A DNA stretch of 64,000 nt from Synechocystis sp. LKSZ1 (GTDB lineage: Bacteria > Cyanobacteriota > Cyanobacteriia > Cyanobacteriales > Microcystaceae): assembly GCF_040436315.1 (NCBI RefSeq), contig NZ_AP031572.1:2294001-2358000 (forward strand). The letters are read 5' to 3'. A program made the position numbers and the translations under genes. Below, one piece after another: positions 18,701 to 27,403 of the stretch (position 1 is its first letter; each line of letters begins with the position of its first letter). The notes beneath the pieces are model-generated. The model searched no databases. It was given only the letters and a program-made list of their open reading frames with translations, and was not told the origin of the DNA.

Positions 18701-18907
18701 TTACAATTAGCCCAATTGCATTGGTTGGCCTGTGACCAGGGCCAGGGCTTTTTCTTCTCTCCCCCCATTCCGGGCCCTCTCTTGAGCCAGACCCTCAGGG
18801 CCAAATTTATTGACCACAATCCTCTCAGGCATCTGAAGAGTACTCCCGGTTATCTGTGGCCGAACGGTTCTTCTCCCTCACGGGTAGATAAATTAGCCGA
18901 GGCTTGA
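15734..18907 (+). CDS. GAF-LOV-PAS-PAS-GGDEF-EAL signalling protein
   Basis: A 1057-residue cytoplasmic protein with no membrane segment. Domains in order: GAF (about 65-220), LOV-type PAS (about 235-350), PAS (about 360-465), PAS with PAC (about 470-590), GGDEF (about 595-765) and EAL (about 775-1020). The first PAS has the LOV core GRSCRFLQG with the photoactive-type cysteine at residue 282, plus ANQGFETITGY, NYRKDGQLFWNRLHISPV and HFIGIQTDIT, the flavin-pocket pattern. The motif GGDEF (676-680) is intact, as is EAL (804-806), so both diguanylate cyclase and c-di-GMP phosphodiesterase activity are possible. The likely job is blue-light control of c-di-GMP. The architecture recalls the LOV-GGDEF-EAL proteins of other cyanobacteria. 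It stands alone, 168 bases from the divergent HIT gene. Confidence 0.9.
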   Translation: MSIRIWIKKLLNVLSQGPPSSNDSLPAILPPSLPGLISSLPRSTTGEASSVADLSVPELYRYQGAIAELSQQGIAARDLYPFFDETARILQQTLAVDCVALWELLPNRSAFLLSAGQGWPKGVVGSYTIDGSHRSFTGYTLRLNQDRSMSSYEAVVVEDLRVETRFRASPLLHNRHLISGINVVIPTPKGPFGVLGVYSNASRRFTSAEANFLIVVSHILAAAIERQEDEAKLQLLERAVNASQNGILIIDALESSNPIIYANQGFETITGYSRQEAIGRSCRFLQGQDRQQPEIDILRQAIAQGQECNVSLRNYRKDGQLFWNRLHISPVHDNNGCLTHFIGIQTDITDYKQAEAQLRDSEARLQGIVSTISDGLLVVTPTGIIKFVNPAAERLFCRSKVELLEQYFGLPVAQGTATEIELTSPTGQLTMAAMRVVDITWEQAPAFLVSLRDITEQYRVTQALAESEERLEGVLGSIQDVVWSTAAVTREVLYLNPATAEVYGRPVTDFYQDPQLWSALIHPDDRLLMEYGLQSLLEQGHLEIEYRILRPNGEIRWLLRRARVVRDDEGNPLRLDGIDSDITERKLAAEQLHYSATHDTLTHLPNRLFFLNRLEHALQRHRRHPDFNFAVLFLDLDSFKVINDSLGHACGDLLLQEIAQRLKSCLRPEDTLARLGGDEFTMLIEEIHTIQDVVLIAERIHRALFRPLNLHGQEIFTNTSIGIATSHIFYRRPEDILRDADTAMYQAKAKGKACYVVFDQAMHHNAVLRLQRESSLRRALERRELELHYQPIINLDTGQLSSLEALVRWRHPEEGLIMPSHFIDIAEETGLIIPISQWILEEACAQTLALQAELSAWHDLTISVNVSSRHMRNRDLLEDIDRVLALTHLRPQSLKLEITETLLMDNLELATEVLLELRKRDISISLDDFGTGYSSLSYLHRFPINTIKIDRSFVSDMQPHSENAEIVRTIITLAHSLNLDVIAEGVETELQLAQLHWLACDQGQGFFFSPPIPGPLLSQTLRAKFIDHNPLRHLKSTPGYLWPNGSSPSRVDKLAEA

Positions 18908-18943
18908 GATAATACCGAGTGATCTTTCGCGGCCTTGATTCTC

Positions 18944-20020
18944 ATGGCATTTCACCATCTTCTCGTCACGGGTGGGGCCGGTTTTATTGGTGCCAATTTT
19001 GTCCATCATTGGTGTCGCCGCTATCCCCAGGATCGTTTGGTCGTCCTAGACGCCTTGACCTATGCCGGCAATTATCAAACCCTCGCTCCTCTGGCAGGTC
19101 AGGCCAATTTTCGCTTTGTGCAAGGGGATATTAATGACCAACGCCTCGTGAACGAAATTCTAGAACAGGAAGCGATTACGGCCGTTGTTCATTTTGCCGC
19201 TGAATCCCATGTAGATCGCTCGATTTTAGGCCCTGTGGCCTGTGTCCAGACCAACGTGGTGGGCACGTTTAATCTACTGGAATGTTTTCGTCAGTATTGG
19301 TTGCAACAGGGCCAAGCCGACCAGTTTCGTTTTCTCCACATCTCAACGGACGAGGTTTTTGGCAGTTTGGCCCCCACGGATCCAGCCTTTACCGAAACCA
19401 CGGCCTACGCCCCCAACAGTCCTTACTCCGCCTCCAAGGCCGGTAGCGACCACCTCGTCCGGTCTTATTTCCACACCTACGGCCTACCGACCCTGATCAC
19501 CAACTGCTCCAATAATTATGGCCCTTACCACTTCCCCGAAAAGTTAATTCCCCTGATGTGTATTAACATTTTGCAGGGTAAGCCCCTGCCGATTTACGGC
19601 GATGGTCAAAACGTACGGGATTGGCTCTACGTGGAAGACCATTGCCGGGCCTTGGAAACCGTCCTCCGTCAGGGCCAACCCGGAGAACGCTACAACATTG
19701 GCGGCAATAATGAAGTCAAGAATTTAGACTTAGTTTATCTGCTCTGTCAATTAATGGATGAATTGGCCCCCCAATTGCCGGTAAGGCCCTGCCAACAACT
19801 GATCACCTTTGTCAAAGACCGGCCGGGCCACGACCGACGCTACGCCATTGATGCCAGCAAAATTCGGCGGGAGTTGGGCTGGGAACCCCAGGTCACTGTC
19901 GAAACTGGCCTGCGGAAAACGGTGCAGTGGTATTTAGACAATGAGGATTGGTGGCGGCCCCTCCTCTCGGCAGAATACCAGGCTTATTATCAACAGGCCT
20001 ACGATTTAGATCCCAAATAA
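18944..20020 (+). CDS. rfbB: dTDP-glucose 4,6-dehydratase
   Basis: A 358-residue extended short-chain dehydrogenase converting dTDP-glucose to dTDP-4-keto-6-deoxyglucose for rhamnose-type sugars in cell-surface polysaccharide. It has the NAD-binding [11 protein letters not shown] near the N-terminus, STDEVFGSL, the catalytic YSASK (Tyr161, Lys165), [16 protein letters not shown] and the RfbB-specific [19 protein letters not shown] use ATG at 18944 ([11 protein letters not shown]) rather than an in-frame TTG three codons upstream. The remaining dTDP-rhamnose genes (rfbA, rfbC, rfbD) are not in the window. Confidence 0.95.
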   Translation: MAFHHLLVTGGAGFIGANFVHHWCRRYPQDRLVVLDALTYAGNYQTLAPLAGQANFRFVQGDINDQRLVNEILEQEAITAVVHFAAESHVDRSILGPVACVQTNVVGTFNLLECFRQYWLQQGQADQFRFLHISTDEVFGSLAPTDPAFTETTAYAPNSPYSASKAGSDHLVRSYFHTYGLPTLITNCSNNYGPYHFPEKLIPLMCINILQGKPLPIYGDGQNVRDWLYVEDHCRALETVLRQGQPGERYNIGGNNEVKNLDLVYLLCQLMDELAPQLPVRPCQQLITFVKDRPGHDRRYAIDASKIRRELGWEPQVTVETGLRKTVQWYLDNEDWWRPLLSAEYQAYYQQAYDLDPK

Positions 20021-20030
20021 TCCCTAAAAC

Positions 20031-20438
20031 CTAACGGTTTTCAAACAGATCGAGGGGGAAATAACCATAGGTTCCGTTAATTGCTTCGCTGTCACTCTGA
20101 AAGGCGATCAGCACCCCCCGGTAGGGGCCATCGTAACTATCCAGGTAGGGGCTTTGTTTTTGGGTATTGAATTTGACATAAACCGGCCCGGAGCCTTGCT
20201 CTAAGGAATTCAGCACCAGATTGCTGTAACCCAGGGCCTGGAGATAACTGGCCAAGGCCTGTTGCGCTTCCTGGACGGTCTCGGCACAGATGCCTAAATT
20301 TTCGGACTCGGATTCCTGACAAACCAAGGTAATGGCCTGGCGCAGTGCCTGCTTTTCGGCCTCATTCTGGGGAATTTTGGGCGTGAGGCAACTGTAGCTT
20401 TTCAGTAAATCGAGGGCTTGCTGGAGTTCAGAAATCAT
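20031..20438 (-). CDS. DUF1824 family protein
   Basis: A 135-residue protein that I recognise as the cyanobacterial DUF1824 family by its C-terminal half: GPVYVKFNTQKQSPYLDSYDGPYRGVLIAFQS and NGTYGYFPLDLFE. The N-terminal half is helical. No function is known. It has no signal peptide or membrane segment. It lies 10 bases from the end of the convergent rfbB and 40 bases downstream (in its own direction) of nothing but the polyphosphate enzyme gene's 3' end, so its own promoter would have to lie in the 40-base gap or within the next gene. Confidence 0.72.
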   Translation of the reverse strand: MISELQQALDLLKSYSCLTPKIPQNEAEKQALRQAITLVCQESESENLGICAETVQEAQQALASYLQALGYSNLVLNSLEQGSGPVYVKFNTQKQSPYLDSYDGPYRGVLIAFQSDSEAINGTYGYFPLDLFENR

Positions 20439-20478
20439 AGTAAACGTAAGGGTGGGATAACCAGCTGATTCTAGGGCA

Positions 20479-22014
20479 TTATACTCGGCGTTTTAACTCG
20501 GCCTTCACGGCATCGATAATCGTTTGAATTACCTGGACTCGGGCGTAGTATTTATCGTTGGCGGGAACTACCGTCCAGGGAGCCGCCGGGGTACTGGTGC
20601 GAGCAATCATCTGATTAATGGCCACGTCGTAGAGGGGCCATTTTTCCCGGTTGCGCCAATCTTCATTCGTCAGCTTGTACTGCTTAAAGGTATTTTTTTC
20701 CCGTTCCTGAAACCGCCGGAGTTGTTCCTCGGGGCTAATGTGCAAAAAGAATTTAACAACAACGTAGCGGCCCGTGGCGAGTTGAGCCTCAAACTCATTA
20801 ATTTCCCGATAGGCCCGACGCCATTCCAGTTCGCTTGCAAAGCCTTCGATACGCTCCACCATCACCCGGCCATACCAACTGCGGTCAAAAATACCAATTC
20901 CCCCCCCAGCCGGTAACTTACGCCAAAAACGCCAGAGATAATGATAGCGCGCCTCCTCTTTACTGGGGGCCGAAAAAGCGTTAACTTGATAACTGCGAGG
21001 GTCGAGGGTATCGGTTAGGCGTTTAATTACCCCCCCCTTGCCTGCGGCATCCCAGCCTTCAAAGAGGGCCACCACCGGAATTTTGTGTTGATAAATTTGA
21101 ACTTGTAAGCGGCGTAGCTCGACCTGGGCTTCTCGCAGTTGTCCAGAGTAATCTTCGGCTTTGAGATGTCGAGTCAAGTCTACTTTGGCTAAAAAGTTGG
21201 GCTCTGTTGGTAGGAGTTCTGTCTGAGGAGGCGGTGGCAGGTGTTCGGCCCGCGGTAGTTTGAGATTATCTAAGGCTTGAACAATGACGGCCACTAGTTG
21301 CGACAGCACTTTGACGCGGGCCCAGCGCTCACAATTGCCCTCTACTAAAACCCAAGGAGCATTTCCCGTACTGGTGTAGGTCAGCATTTCCTCCGCTAGG
21401 GCGCAGTACTCATCGTAATGTTTTTCCTGTTGCCAATCCTCTGGGCGCACTCGCCAGGATTCCAACTCATCGGCCTCATAGCGCTTGAGGCGCTTTTTCA
21501 ATTCTTTGCGGCTGAGGTGAATCCAGAATTTAGCAATGGCGACCCCATCATCTACCAATTGATGCTCAAAGGCGTTGATGTCACGCATTTGCAGAGGGGC
21601 CTGGCTCGGTGTCACCCGGTTAAAAAGGCGCTCCTCTAGACAGTTGGTGTACCAACTATGATAGAAAAAACCGAGACTACCTTTGGGGGGAATTTTGCCC
21701 CAAAAACGCCACAGAAAAGGATAAAGGCGTTCCTGTTCCGTGGCCGTAAAGGTGGGATTAACGCGAAATCCCCGGGGATCCATGTAGTTGGTGATTTTCT
21801 TGAGTAGCGTTCCCTTGCCCGCGGCGGCCCAACCTTCTAGCACGACAATCACCGGCACTTGTTCTTCCCAGCAGGTCTGCTGGAGGGAACGCAATTGACG
21901 CATTAAATCTTCAATTTGGCCCTGGTAATCATCTTTACTTAAGCGGAGGTCTAGGTCGAGGGTGTCTAGCATCGGGATACAAAAGTCGGGAATAATGGGG
22001 AGGGAATTTCTCAA
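20479..22014 (-). CDS. pap: Polyphosphate:AMP phosphotransferase (tandem PPK2)
   Basis: A 511-residue protein made of two PPK2 domains in tandem, the form that phosphorylates AMP to ADP with polyphosphate (class II PPK2, Pap). Domain 1 spans about residues 20-255, with Walker A GWAAAGKGT (61-69). Domain 2 spans about 280-505, with GWDAAGKGG and the well-kept catalytic stretch FDRSWYGRVMVERIEGF. In domain 1 the corresponding stretch is FFYHSWYTNCLEERLF, so domain 2 is likely the active one, as in characterised tandem enzymes. A second in-frame ATG at 21972 (MLDTLDLDLRL) is an equally good start. It is divergent from galE with only 14 bases between the possible starts. Confidence 0.88.
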   Translation of the reverse strand: MRNSLPIIPDFCIPMLDTLDLDLRLSKDDYQGQIEDLMRQLRSLQQTCWEEQVPVIVVLEGWAAAGKGTLLKKITNYMDPRGFRVNPTFTATEQERLYPFLWRFWGKIPPKGSLGFFYHSWYTNCLEERLFNRVTPSQAPLQMRDINAFEHQLVDDGVAIAKFWIHLSRKELKKRLKRYEADELESWRVRPEDWQQEKHYDEYCALAEEMLTYTSTGNAPWVLVEGNCERWARVKVLSQLVAVIVQALDNLKLPRAEHLPPPPQTELLPTEPNFLAKVDLTRHLKAEDYSGQLREAQVELRRLQVQIYQHKIPVVALFEGWDAAGKGGVIKRLTDTLDPRSYQVNAFSAPSKEEARYHYLWRFWRKLPAGGGIGIFDRSWYGRVMVERIEGFASELEWRRAYREINEFEAQLATGRYVVVKFFLHISPEEQLRRFQEREKNTFKQYKLTNEDWRNREKWPLYDVAINQMIARTSTPAAPWTVVPANDKYYARVQVIQTIIDAVKAELKRRV

Positions 22015-22028
22015 GTATAGAGACGATT

Positions 22029-23033
22029 ATGGTAGAGCCACCCACAATTCTGGTGACGGGAGGGGCCGGTTACATTGGAGCCCATGCGGTTAAGGCCCTC
22101 CAGCAAGCCGGCTATCGGGTGTTAGTGCTGGATAACCTGTCCTACGGCCATGCCGAACTCCTGGTGCCACTGGGGGCTGAACTGATTGTGGGGGATACCC
22201 ATGACCGCCCCTTGCTCGACCGTATTTTTCAGGACTATACCATTGCTGCCGTCATGCACTTTGCGGCCTTTATCGCGGTTGGCGAATCGGTACACCATCC
22301 CGCGATTTACTACCGTAATAACGTGCTCGGGAGCTTGACCCTGCTGGAGGCCATGCTGGCGGCCGAGGTCAAAAAATTTGTCTTTTCCTCCACCTGTGCA
22401 GTTTATGGCCTCCCCCAGGCCATTCCCATGACAGAAGAGCATCCCATTAATCCCCTCAGTCCCTACGCCACCAGTAAACGCATGGTGGAACAAATACTAG
22501 CGGATTTTGATCAGGCCTACGGCCTCAAGTCAGTCATTTTCCGTTATTTCAATGCCTCCGGGGCCGACCCAACCGGCCAACTGGGAGAAGACCACTATCC
22601 TGAAACCCATCTGATTCCCCTGGCCTTGCTAACGGCCCTGGGCCACCGTTCCCATCTTTCTCTTTTTGGCACGGATTACGATACCCCTGATGGAACAGCA
22701 ATTCGAGACTATATCCATGTCTGTGATCTAGCCGATGCCCACATTCTGGGTCTGCAATATCTTTTGAAAAACGGCGATAGTGAGGTGTTTAACCTAGGTA
22801 ATGGCAATGGTTTTTCGGTGCGGGAGGTGATTCAAACCGCTGAGCAAGTGACCGGCCTCCCTATTCCTGTCGTCGAATCTCCCCGTCGGGCCGGTGATGC
22901 TCCCGTTCTAGTTGGTAGTAGTACTAAAGCCCGAGAGATACTGGCCTGGCAACCCCAGTACGCAGAGCTAGAAACCATCATTGGCCATGCCTGGCAATGG
23001 CATCAACAACGCCACCCAAAATCAAAATCGTGA
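22029..23033 (+). CDS. galE: UDP-glucose 4-epimerase
   Basis: A 334-residue extended SDR that interconverts UDP-glucose and UDP-galactose, feeding galactolipid and polysaccharide synthesis. It has TGGAGYIGAHA at the N-terminus, FSSTCAVYG, catalytic YATSK (Tyr146, Lys150), RYFNASGADP, and the GalE-specific tail DYIHVCDLADAHILGL and NLGNGNGFSVREVI. Length is normal for the family. It is divergent from the PPK2 gene, and a 70-base gap separates it from the coiled-coil gene downstream. Confidence 0.95.
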   Translation: MVEPPTILVTGGAGYIGAHAVKALQQAGYRVLVLDNLSYGHAELLVPLGAELIVGDTHDRPLLDRIFQDYTIAAVMHFAAFIAVGESVHHPAIYYRNNVLGSLTLLEAMLAAEVKKFVFSSTCAVYGLPQAIPMTEEHPINPLSPYATSKRMVEQILADFDQAYGLKSVIFRYFNASGADPTGQLGEDHYPETHLIPLALLTALGHRSHLSLFGTDYDTPDGTAIRDYIHVCDLADAHILGLQYLLKNGDSEVFNLGNGNGFSVREVIQTAEQVTGLPIPVVESPRRAGDAPVLVGSSTKAREILAWQPQYAELETIIGHAWQWHQQRHPKSKS

Positions 23034-23103
23034 ATCAAAATGGAAACTAAAGCCCTAGGGATTCCATCTCTAAGCTTATAGTTCTCTCTATGTCCCTGCC
23101 TCC

Positions 23104-24120
23104 ATGAGTAACGCTGATTTCTTTTCCCTCTTCTCCGCCGATGAGCCGAGTCACCATGAGCACGCTGCTGACCTCAACTCATCCCTTCAAGAAATGGGGT
23201 TAGAACTCGATGCTGAAGCCGATGATTTTGAGGCCATGTTTGACCACCTTGGCCTAGAAGAAGACCCGGAAATGGAACTATTGGCCCTGGTAGAGCAGAC
23301 TACACAAAAAACCGCGCCTTCTCTGATTCCGCCCTTTTTCCAGGCCCATCAGGCCCTTCAACAAAAAGTCCAAATTCTAGAATTGGCCCTGGCGGAGGCC
23401 GAACAACAACTCTCAGGTCAAGACCGCCGTACCCAGAGTAATGATGATTTAATTCAACAGCAGGCTGAGGCCCTGAAAACCGCTCAAGAGCAGTTGGCCC
23501 ATACGGTGGCCGAACTGACGGTCTATCAACAGGAAGCCCAGCATCAACAATTCCAAGTGGAAACCCTCGCAGAAGACCTGGCTCGCAGTCAACAACAAGT
23601 CCAAGAATTCGAGCAGGAATGCCAACGCCTCCGTCAAGACCAAGCACTCCAGTCCCAACAGATGGCGGCCCTAGAGCATCAGACCCAAGACCTCCAAGCT
23701 CGTCTCCAACGCCAACAACGCTACACCCTCCAGTACAAGTCAGCGCTGGAACAGTGTCTAACTCAGCCAAATTTCCAACCCTCTTCGGATATTGCCAGCG
23801 CCATTGCCGCCCTGACGGGCAAACTCTCCGAAATTCGGCCCTGGTCGAGCTCTCCCTCAACAACTTCCCCAGACCTAGCTGAATCGGAGTCCCCGCTGGT
23901 TCCCAGCGTCGCGGCAGTAGAGAGCCCACCGCCGACCCTAGAAACATTGCCTGTCACTGAACCGGCCCTGGCCATTCCATCCTATCTAGCCCCAGAGGTG
24001 ACTCCTCTGCCAGCCCGCCCAGCTCGGGAAAAACTCAGTTTTTCGATCCAACCCCAAAAAACATCTCGTCGGCCCATCGATCTGCCTCGTTTCCTCTCCC
24101 AATCGGCTCCCCAGGCCTAG
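23104..24120 (+). CDS. Coiled-coil protein of unknown function
   Basis: A 338-residue protein I cannot assign to a named family. Residues 1-70 are acidic, with EADDFEAMFDHLGLEEDPEMEL. Residues about 78-225 are a long glutamine-rich coiled coil (heptads in AEALKTAQEQLAHTVAEL and LAEDLARSQQQVQEFEQE), ending with QRYTLQYKSALEQCL, a segment that looks conserved in cyanobacteria. The rest (about 240-338) is a proline/serine-rich, probably disordered tail with a basic end. No signal peptide or membrane segment. It could be a scaffold or cytoskeletal adaptor, which is inference only. It lies between galE and fabI, both in the same direction. Confidence 0.7.
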   Translation: MSNADFFSLFSADEPSHHEHAADLNSSLQEMGLELDAEADDFEAMFDHLGLEEDPEMELLALVEQTTQKTAPSLIPPFFQAHQALQQKVQILELALAEAEQQLSGQDRRTQSNDDLIQQQAEALKTAQEQLAHTVAELTVYQQEAQHQQFQVETLAEDLARSQQQVQEFEQECQRLRQDQALQSQQMAALEHQTQDLQARLQRQQRYTLQYKSALEQCLTQPNFQPSSDIASAIAALTGKLSEIRPWSSSPSTTSPDLAESESPLVPSVAAVESPPPTLETLPVTEPALAIPSYLAPEVTPLPARPAREKLSFSIQPQKTSRRPIDLPRFLSQSAPQA

Positions 24121-24228
24121 AAGTCGGTCTTGGATATGCTGGGTCATTACCCCAGGGGCGTATAGTAATAGATTGGGCCCCTGGCCATTTCAGGGCCTTG
24201 AGGGATTACTGCGTTCTACAAAAATAGT

Positions 24229-25005
24229 ATGTTAAATCTGAAGGGAAAAACGGCATTTGTCACAGGGATTGCCAATAATCGCTCCATTGCGTGGGGCATT
24301 GCCCAACAACTCCACCAGGCGGGGGCCGAATTGGCGGTTACTTTTTTACCCGATGACAAGGGACGGTTTGAAAAAAAAGTCCGGGAGCTAGTAGAGCCCC
24401 TCAATCCAGCCTTGATTTTGCCCTGTGATGTACAGCAGGAAAGCCAGATCGACGATTGCTATCAGGCCATTCAGGAAAAATGGGGCCGGCTCGATATCTT
24501 AGTCCATTGCCTCGCCTTTGCCGACAAGGAAGGCCTGACGGGCAACTTCACGGATATTTCCCGAGCGGCCTTTAGCCAGGCCCTGGAGATTAGTACCTAT
24601 TCCCTGGGGCGCTTAGCCCAGGGGGCCAAACCCCTAATGACCGAGGGGGGCAGTATCCTGACCCTTTCCTACCTCGGCGGCGTTAAGGTGATTCCCAATT
24701 ACAACTTGATGGGGATTGCCAAGGCCGGCCTAGAAATGAGTGTTCGCTACCTGGCCGCTGAACTTGGCCCCCACAACATTCGTGTCAACGGCATTTCCGC
24801 TGGCCCCATCCGCACCCTGGCATCCTCGGGGGTGGGCGGTATTTTAGACATGATTCACCACGTCGAAGAAAAGGCCCCCCTACGCCGCACCGTCAGTCAG
24901 TTAGAAGTGGGCAATACAGCGGCCTTTTTGGCCAGTGATCTCGCCAGTGGGATTACCGGACAAATCATCTATGTCGATGCGGGTTACGAGATTACCGGCA
25001 TGTAG
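24229..25005 (+). CDS. fabI: Enoyl-[acyl-carrier-protein] reductase (NADH)
   Basis: The 258-residue FabI, which carries out the last reduction of each fatty acid elongation cycle. It starts MLNLKGKTAFVTGIANNRSI, the FabI form of the nucleotide-binding loop, and has the FabI-type catalytic pair Tyr158 and Lys165 (Tyr-x6-Lys) in NYNLMGIAKAGLE, followed by NGISAGPIRTLAS and the C-terminal GQIIYVDAGYEITGM. The next gene (TPR protein) begins 10 bases after its stop and is probably co-transcribed. Confidence 0.96.
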   Translation: MLNLKGKTAFVTGIANNRSIAWGIAQQLHQAGAELAVTFLPDDKGRFEKKVRELVEPLNPALILPCDVQQESQIDDCYQAIQEKWGRLDILVHCLAFADKEGLTGNFTDISRAAFSQALEISTYSLGRLAQGAKPLMTEGGSILTLSYLGGVKVIPNYNLMGIAKAGLEMSVRYLAAELGPHNIRVNGISAGPIRTLASSGVGGILDMIHHVEEKAPLRRTVSQLEVGNTAAFLASDLASGITGQIIYVDAGYEITGM

Positions 25006-25014
25006 GCCCTGGCC

Positions 25015-25524
25015 ATGAGCGACTCCTCTGCCAGTTTTCGAGAACAATTTCAAGCGGGCCGAGACGCCTTTGAGCGGGGGCAATACCGCCAGAGTATTAC
25101 GGCCTTTGAAGCGGCCCTGAAGCTTACCAGTCTGGGCTCACGAGAAGGGGGAGAAACTCAACTCTGGTTAGTCATGGCCTACCAGGCAGCGGGGGATTTA
25201 AGTGAAGCGAGAAATCTCTGTCGTAAGCTAACCCGGCACCCCGATCCCGACTGTCGCAAGCAGAGTAAGCAAGTATTGTATATTCTGGAGGCCCCCCGTC
25301 TGGCTCGGCCTAAGGAGTGGCTAACAGAAATTCCTGATCTCAGCCAAACAGAGGGCCAACGCCCAGCCTATGTGCAATTTCAACGGGCCAAAAAAGAAAA
25401 GCCGCCGCCATCCCCTATTTATTTTGAGGATACTAGTCGCATAAATACGCGGGACAATGGTTTTATTCTGGTTGCCATTGCCCTAGCCGTGGTGCTTATC
25501 GGTGGTCTAATCTGGTTTGCTTAG
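25015..25524 (+). CDS. TPR-type membrane-anchored protein
   Basis: A 169-residue protein. Residues about 8-90 form two tetratricopeptide-like helical pairs (AGRDAFERGQYRQSITAFEAAL, LWLVMAYQAAGDLSEARNLC). A linker follows, and a single C-terminal membrane segment (about 149-168, FILVAIALAVVLIGGLIWF) ends the protein, so it is tail-anchored with the TPR part in the cytoplasm. No specific function can be assigned. It is 10 bases behind fabI and 22 bases before the EVE gene, so the three genes probably form one transcript. Confidence 0.75.
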   Translation: MSDSSASFREQFQAGRDAFERGQYRQSITAFEAALKLTSLGSREGGETQLWLVMAYQAAGDLSEARNLCRKLTRHPDPDCRKQSKQVLYILEAPRLARPKEWLTEIPDLSQTEGQRPAYVQFQRAKKEKPPPSPIYFEDTSRINTRDNGFILVAIALAVVLIGGLIWFA

Positions 25525-25545
25525 GGAAAAAGGAGCGTTGTTGCT

Positions 25546-25971
25546 ATGGCCTACTGGCTCTTTCAAGGAAATCCCAAATACTATCGCATCCAGGATGCTA
25601 TCCGAGATTTGGATACAATGCCCTGGTTAGTCACTCGCTATGCTTCAGAAATCCAAGCGGGAGATGGTGTCTTGGTGTGGATTGCAGGACCAGAAGCCGG
25701 GATCTATGCCTTGGCAGAGATTATTGCCGCTCCCCAGGTTTTAACCAACATCCCTGATCAAAATTATTGGCTGATACCGGGAAATCAGCGGGCTGATAAG
25801 CCCCGGGCCTACCTTCGTTTTACTCGTAAACTATTGGGCCAACCCCTCCGCCGCCACGAACTCAAGCAAGACCAGGTGCTAAAACATCTACTGGTCATCA
25901 AGGCCCCGAACAGTACTAATTTTCGAGTCACACCAGAGCAGTGGGCACGCATACACCACCTTAAAGGGTAG
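25546..25971 (+). CDS. EVE domain-containing protein
   Basis: A 141-residue single-domain EVE protein of the PUA-like fold: MAYWLFQGNPKYYRIQDAI at the start, the WLVTRYASEIQAGDGVLVWIAGPEAGIYALAEI core and a VTPEQWARIHHL-type end. EVE domains bind modified bases in DNA or RNA, and some accompany restriction or defence systems; here the neighbours are fabI and guaB3 and no defence gene is nearby, so a housekeeping role is equally likely. Start at the ATG 20 bases after the TPR gene, with a purine-rich AAAAAGGAG stretch upstream. Confidence 0.85.
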   Translation: MAYWLFQGNPKYYRIQDAIRDLDTMPWLVTRYASEIQAGDGVLVWIAGPEAGIYALAEIIAAPQVLTNIPDQNYWLIPGNQRADKPRAYLRFTRKLLGQPLRRHELKQDQVLKHLLVIKAPNSTNFRVTPEQWARIHHLKG

Positions 25972-26124
25972 GGGTCATAGAAAATAAATAGAGCATTGGT
26001 TTTTATCTCGTTTTGGTATTTTGTAGCTTGTATGACAGCTCCGGTGGGTAAGGGCCGACCTAGAGGTTAGCTAAGAGCGAAAAAATTTGATACCCTAGGC
26101 AAATACTTTGGGAAATCAAACAGC

Positions 26125-27288
26125 GTGACTATTACAATTGGACGGGGAAAAACCGCTCGTCGAGCCTACGGAATCGATGAAATTGCACTGGTCCCCGGAG
26201 TGCGTACTTTAGACCCTGTCTTAGCTAATACTCACTGGCATATTGGTGGTATCGAACGACAAATTCCTATTATTGCCAGCGCCATGGATGGTGTGGTAGA
26301 CACCAAAATGGCCGTTCTCCTGTCTGAATTGGGGGCCTTGGGGGTTCTCAATCTAGAAGGCATTCAAACTCGCTACGAAGACCCTAATCCCGTCCTAGAT
26401 CGGATCGCGTCCGTGGGCAAATCAGAGTTTGTTGGCTTGATGCAAGAACTCTATGCAGAGCCGATTAAGCCTGAGTTAATTCACAAGCGTATTACCGAAA
26501 TTAAGGCCCAAGGGGGCATTGCCGCCGTCAGTCTGACCCCTGTGGGCGCGGCCAAATTTGCTTCGGTTGTAGCCGAGGCCCAAGCCGATCTGCTGTTTAT
26601 TCAAGCCACGGTTGTCTCCACGGCTCATCTTTCGCCCGAATCGGTGCCAGTATTAGACTTGGCCAAGCTTTGCCAAGAAATGCCCATGCCCGTCATCCTG
26701 GGTAATTGCGTCACCTATGAAGTCACCCTAGAGTTAATGAGAGCCGGGGCGGCAGCTATTTTGGTCGGTATTGGGCCAGGGGCCGCCTGTACTTCCCGTG
26801 GAGTCTTAGGCGTCGGTGTTCCCCAGGCGACAGCGGTGGCGGATTGTGCGGCCGCCCGCGATGATTACCAGGCCGAGACCGGCCGCTATGTGCCGGTTAT
26901 TGCCGATGGTGGCATTATTACCGGTGGTGATATCTGTAAATGTATTGCCTGCGGGGCCGATGCCGTCATGATTGGCTCTCCCATTGCCCGAGCCGCTGAA
27001 GCCCCCGGACGGGGTTTCCACTGGGGGATGGCCACCCCCAGTCCTGTTTTACCCCGAGGTACTCGGATTAATGTGGGCACGACGGGAACGATCCGCGAAA
27101 TTCTAACCGGGCCCGCTAAGTTAGATGATGGCACTCACAACCTACTCGGGGCCCTGAAAACCAGTATGGGAACCCTGGGAGCCAAGGACATCAAAGAAAT
27201 GCAACAGGTCGAAGTGGTCATTGCGCCCTCCCTGTTGACCGAGGGCAAAGTTTACCAAAAGGCCCAGCAGTTGGGCATGGGTAAATAA
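26125..27288 (+). CDS. guaB3: GuaB3 family IMP dehydrogenase-related protein
   Basis: A 387-residue (beta/alpha)8-barrel protein of the GuaB3 family, lacking the CBS domains of classical IMP dehydrogenase. It opens [24 protein letters not shown], carries the catalytic-type cysteine at residue 222 in [15 protein letters not shown], and has the phosphate-binding [16 protein letters not shown] and [12 protein letters not shown]. The start is GTG at 26125, which gives the family's usual N-terminus. Cyanobacterial GuaB3 proteins convert or bind IMP in guanine nucleotide synthesis. The 153-base upstream gap may hold its promoter; I see no riboswitch there. Confidence 0.92.
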   Translation: MTITIGRGKTARRAYGIDEIALVPGVRTLDPVLANTHWHIGGIERQIPIIASAMDGVVDTKMAVLLSELGALGVLNLEGIQTRYEDPNPVLDRIASVGKSEFVGLMQELYAEPIKPELIHKRITEIKAQGGIAAVSLTPVGAAKFASVVAEAQADLLFIQATVVSTAHLSPESVPVLDLAKLCQEMPMPVILGNCVTYEVTLELMRAGAAAILVGIGPGAACTSRGVLGVGVPQATAVADCAAARDDYQAETGRYVPVIADGGIITGGDICKCIACGADAVMIGSPIARAAEAPGRGFHWGMATPSPVLPRGTRINVGTTGTIREILTGPAKLDDGTHNLLGALKTSMGTLGAKDIKEMQQVEVVIAPSLLTEGKVYQKAQQLGMGK

Positions 27289-27403
27289 ACGACTTCCATC
27301 CAGCACTGGCCAGGGATTGTTGGAGGTCAGGCCTCAGCCCTCCTCCTCTTCCCTCGCTGAATCTTGAGCCCTGCTAGCTCATCCCCCCATCCTCTCAATA
27401 TCT

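Noticed and set aside
23300-23947. 215-residue minus-strand frame opposite the coiled-coil gene
   Set aside because: Its content (glycine/proline-rich, no domain) mirrors the codon bias of the plus-strand gene, which has a plausible coiled-coil product.
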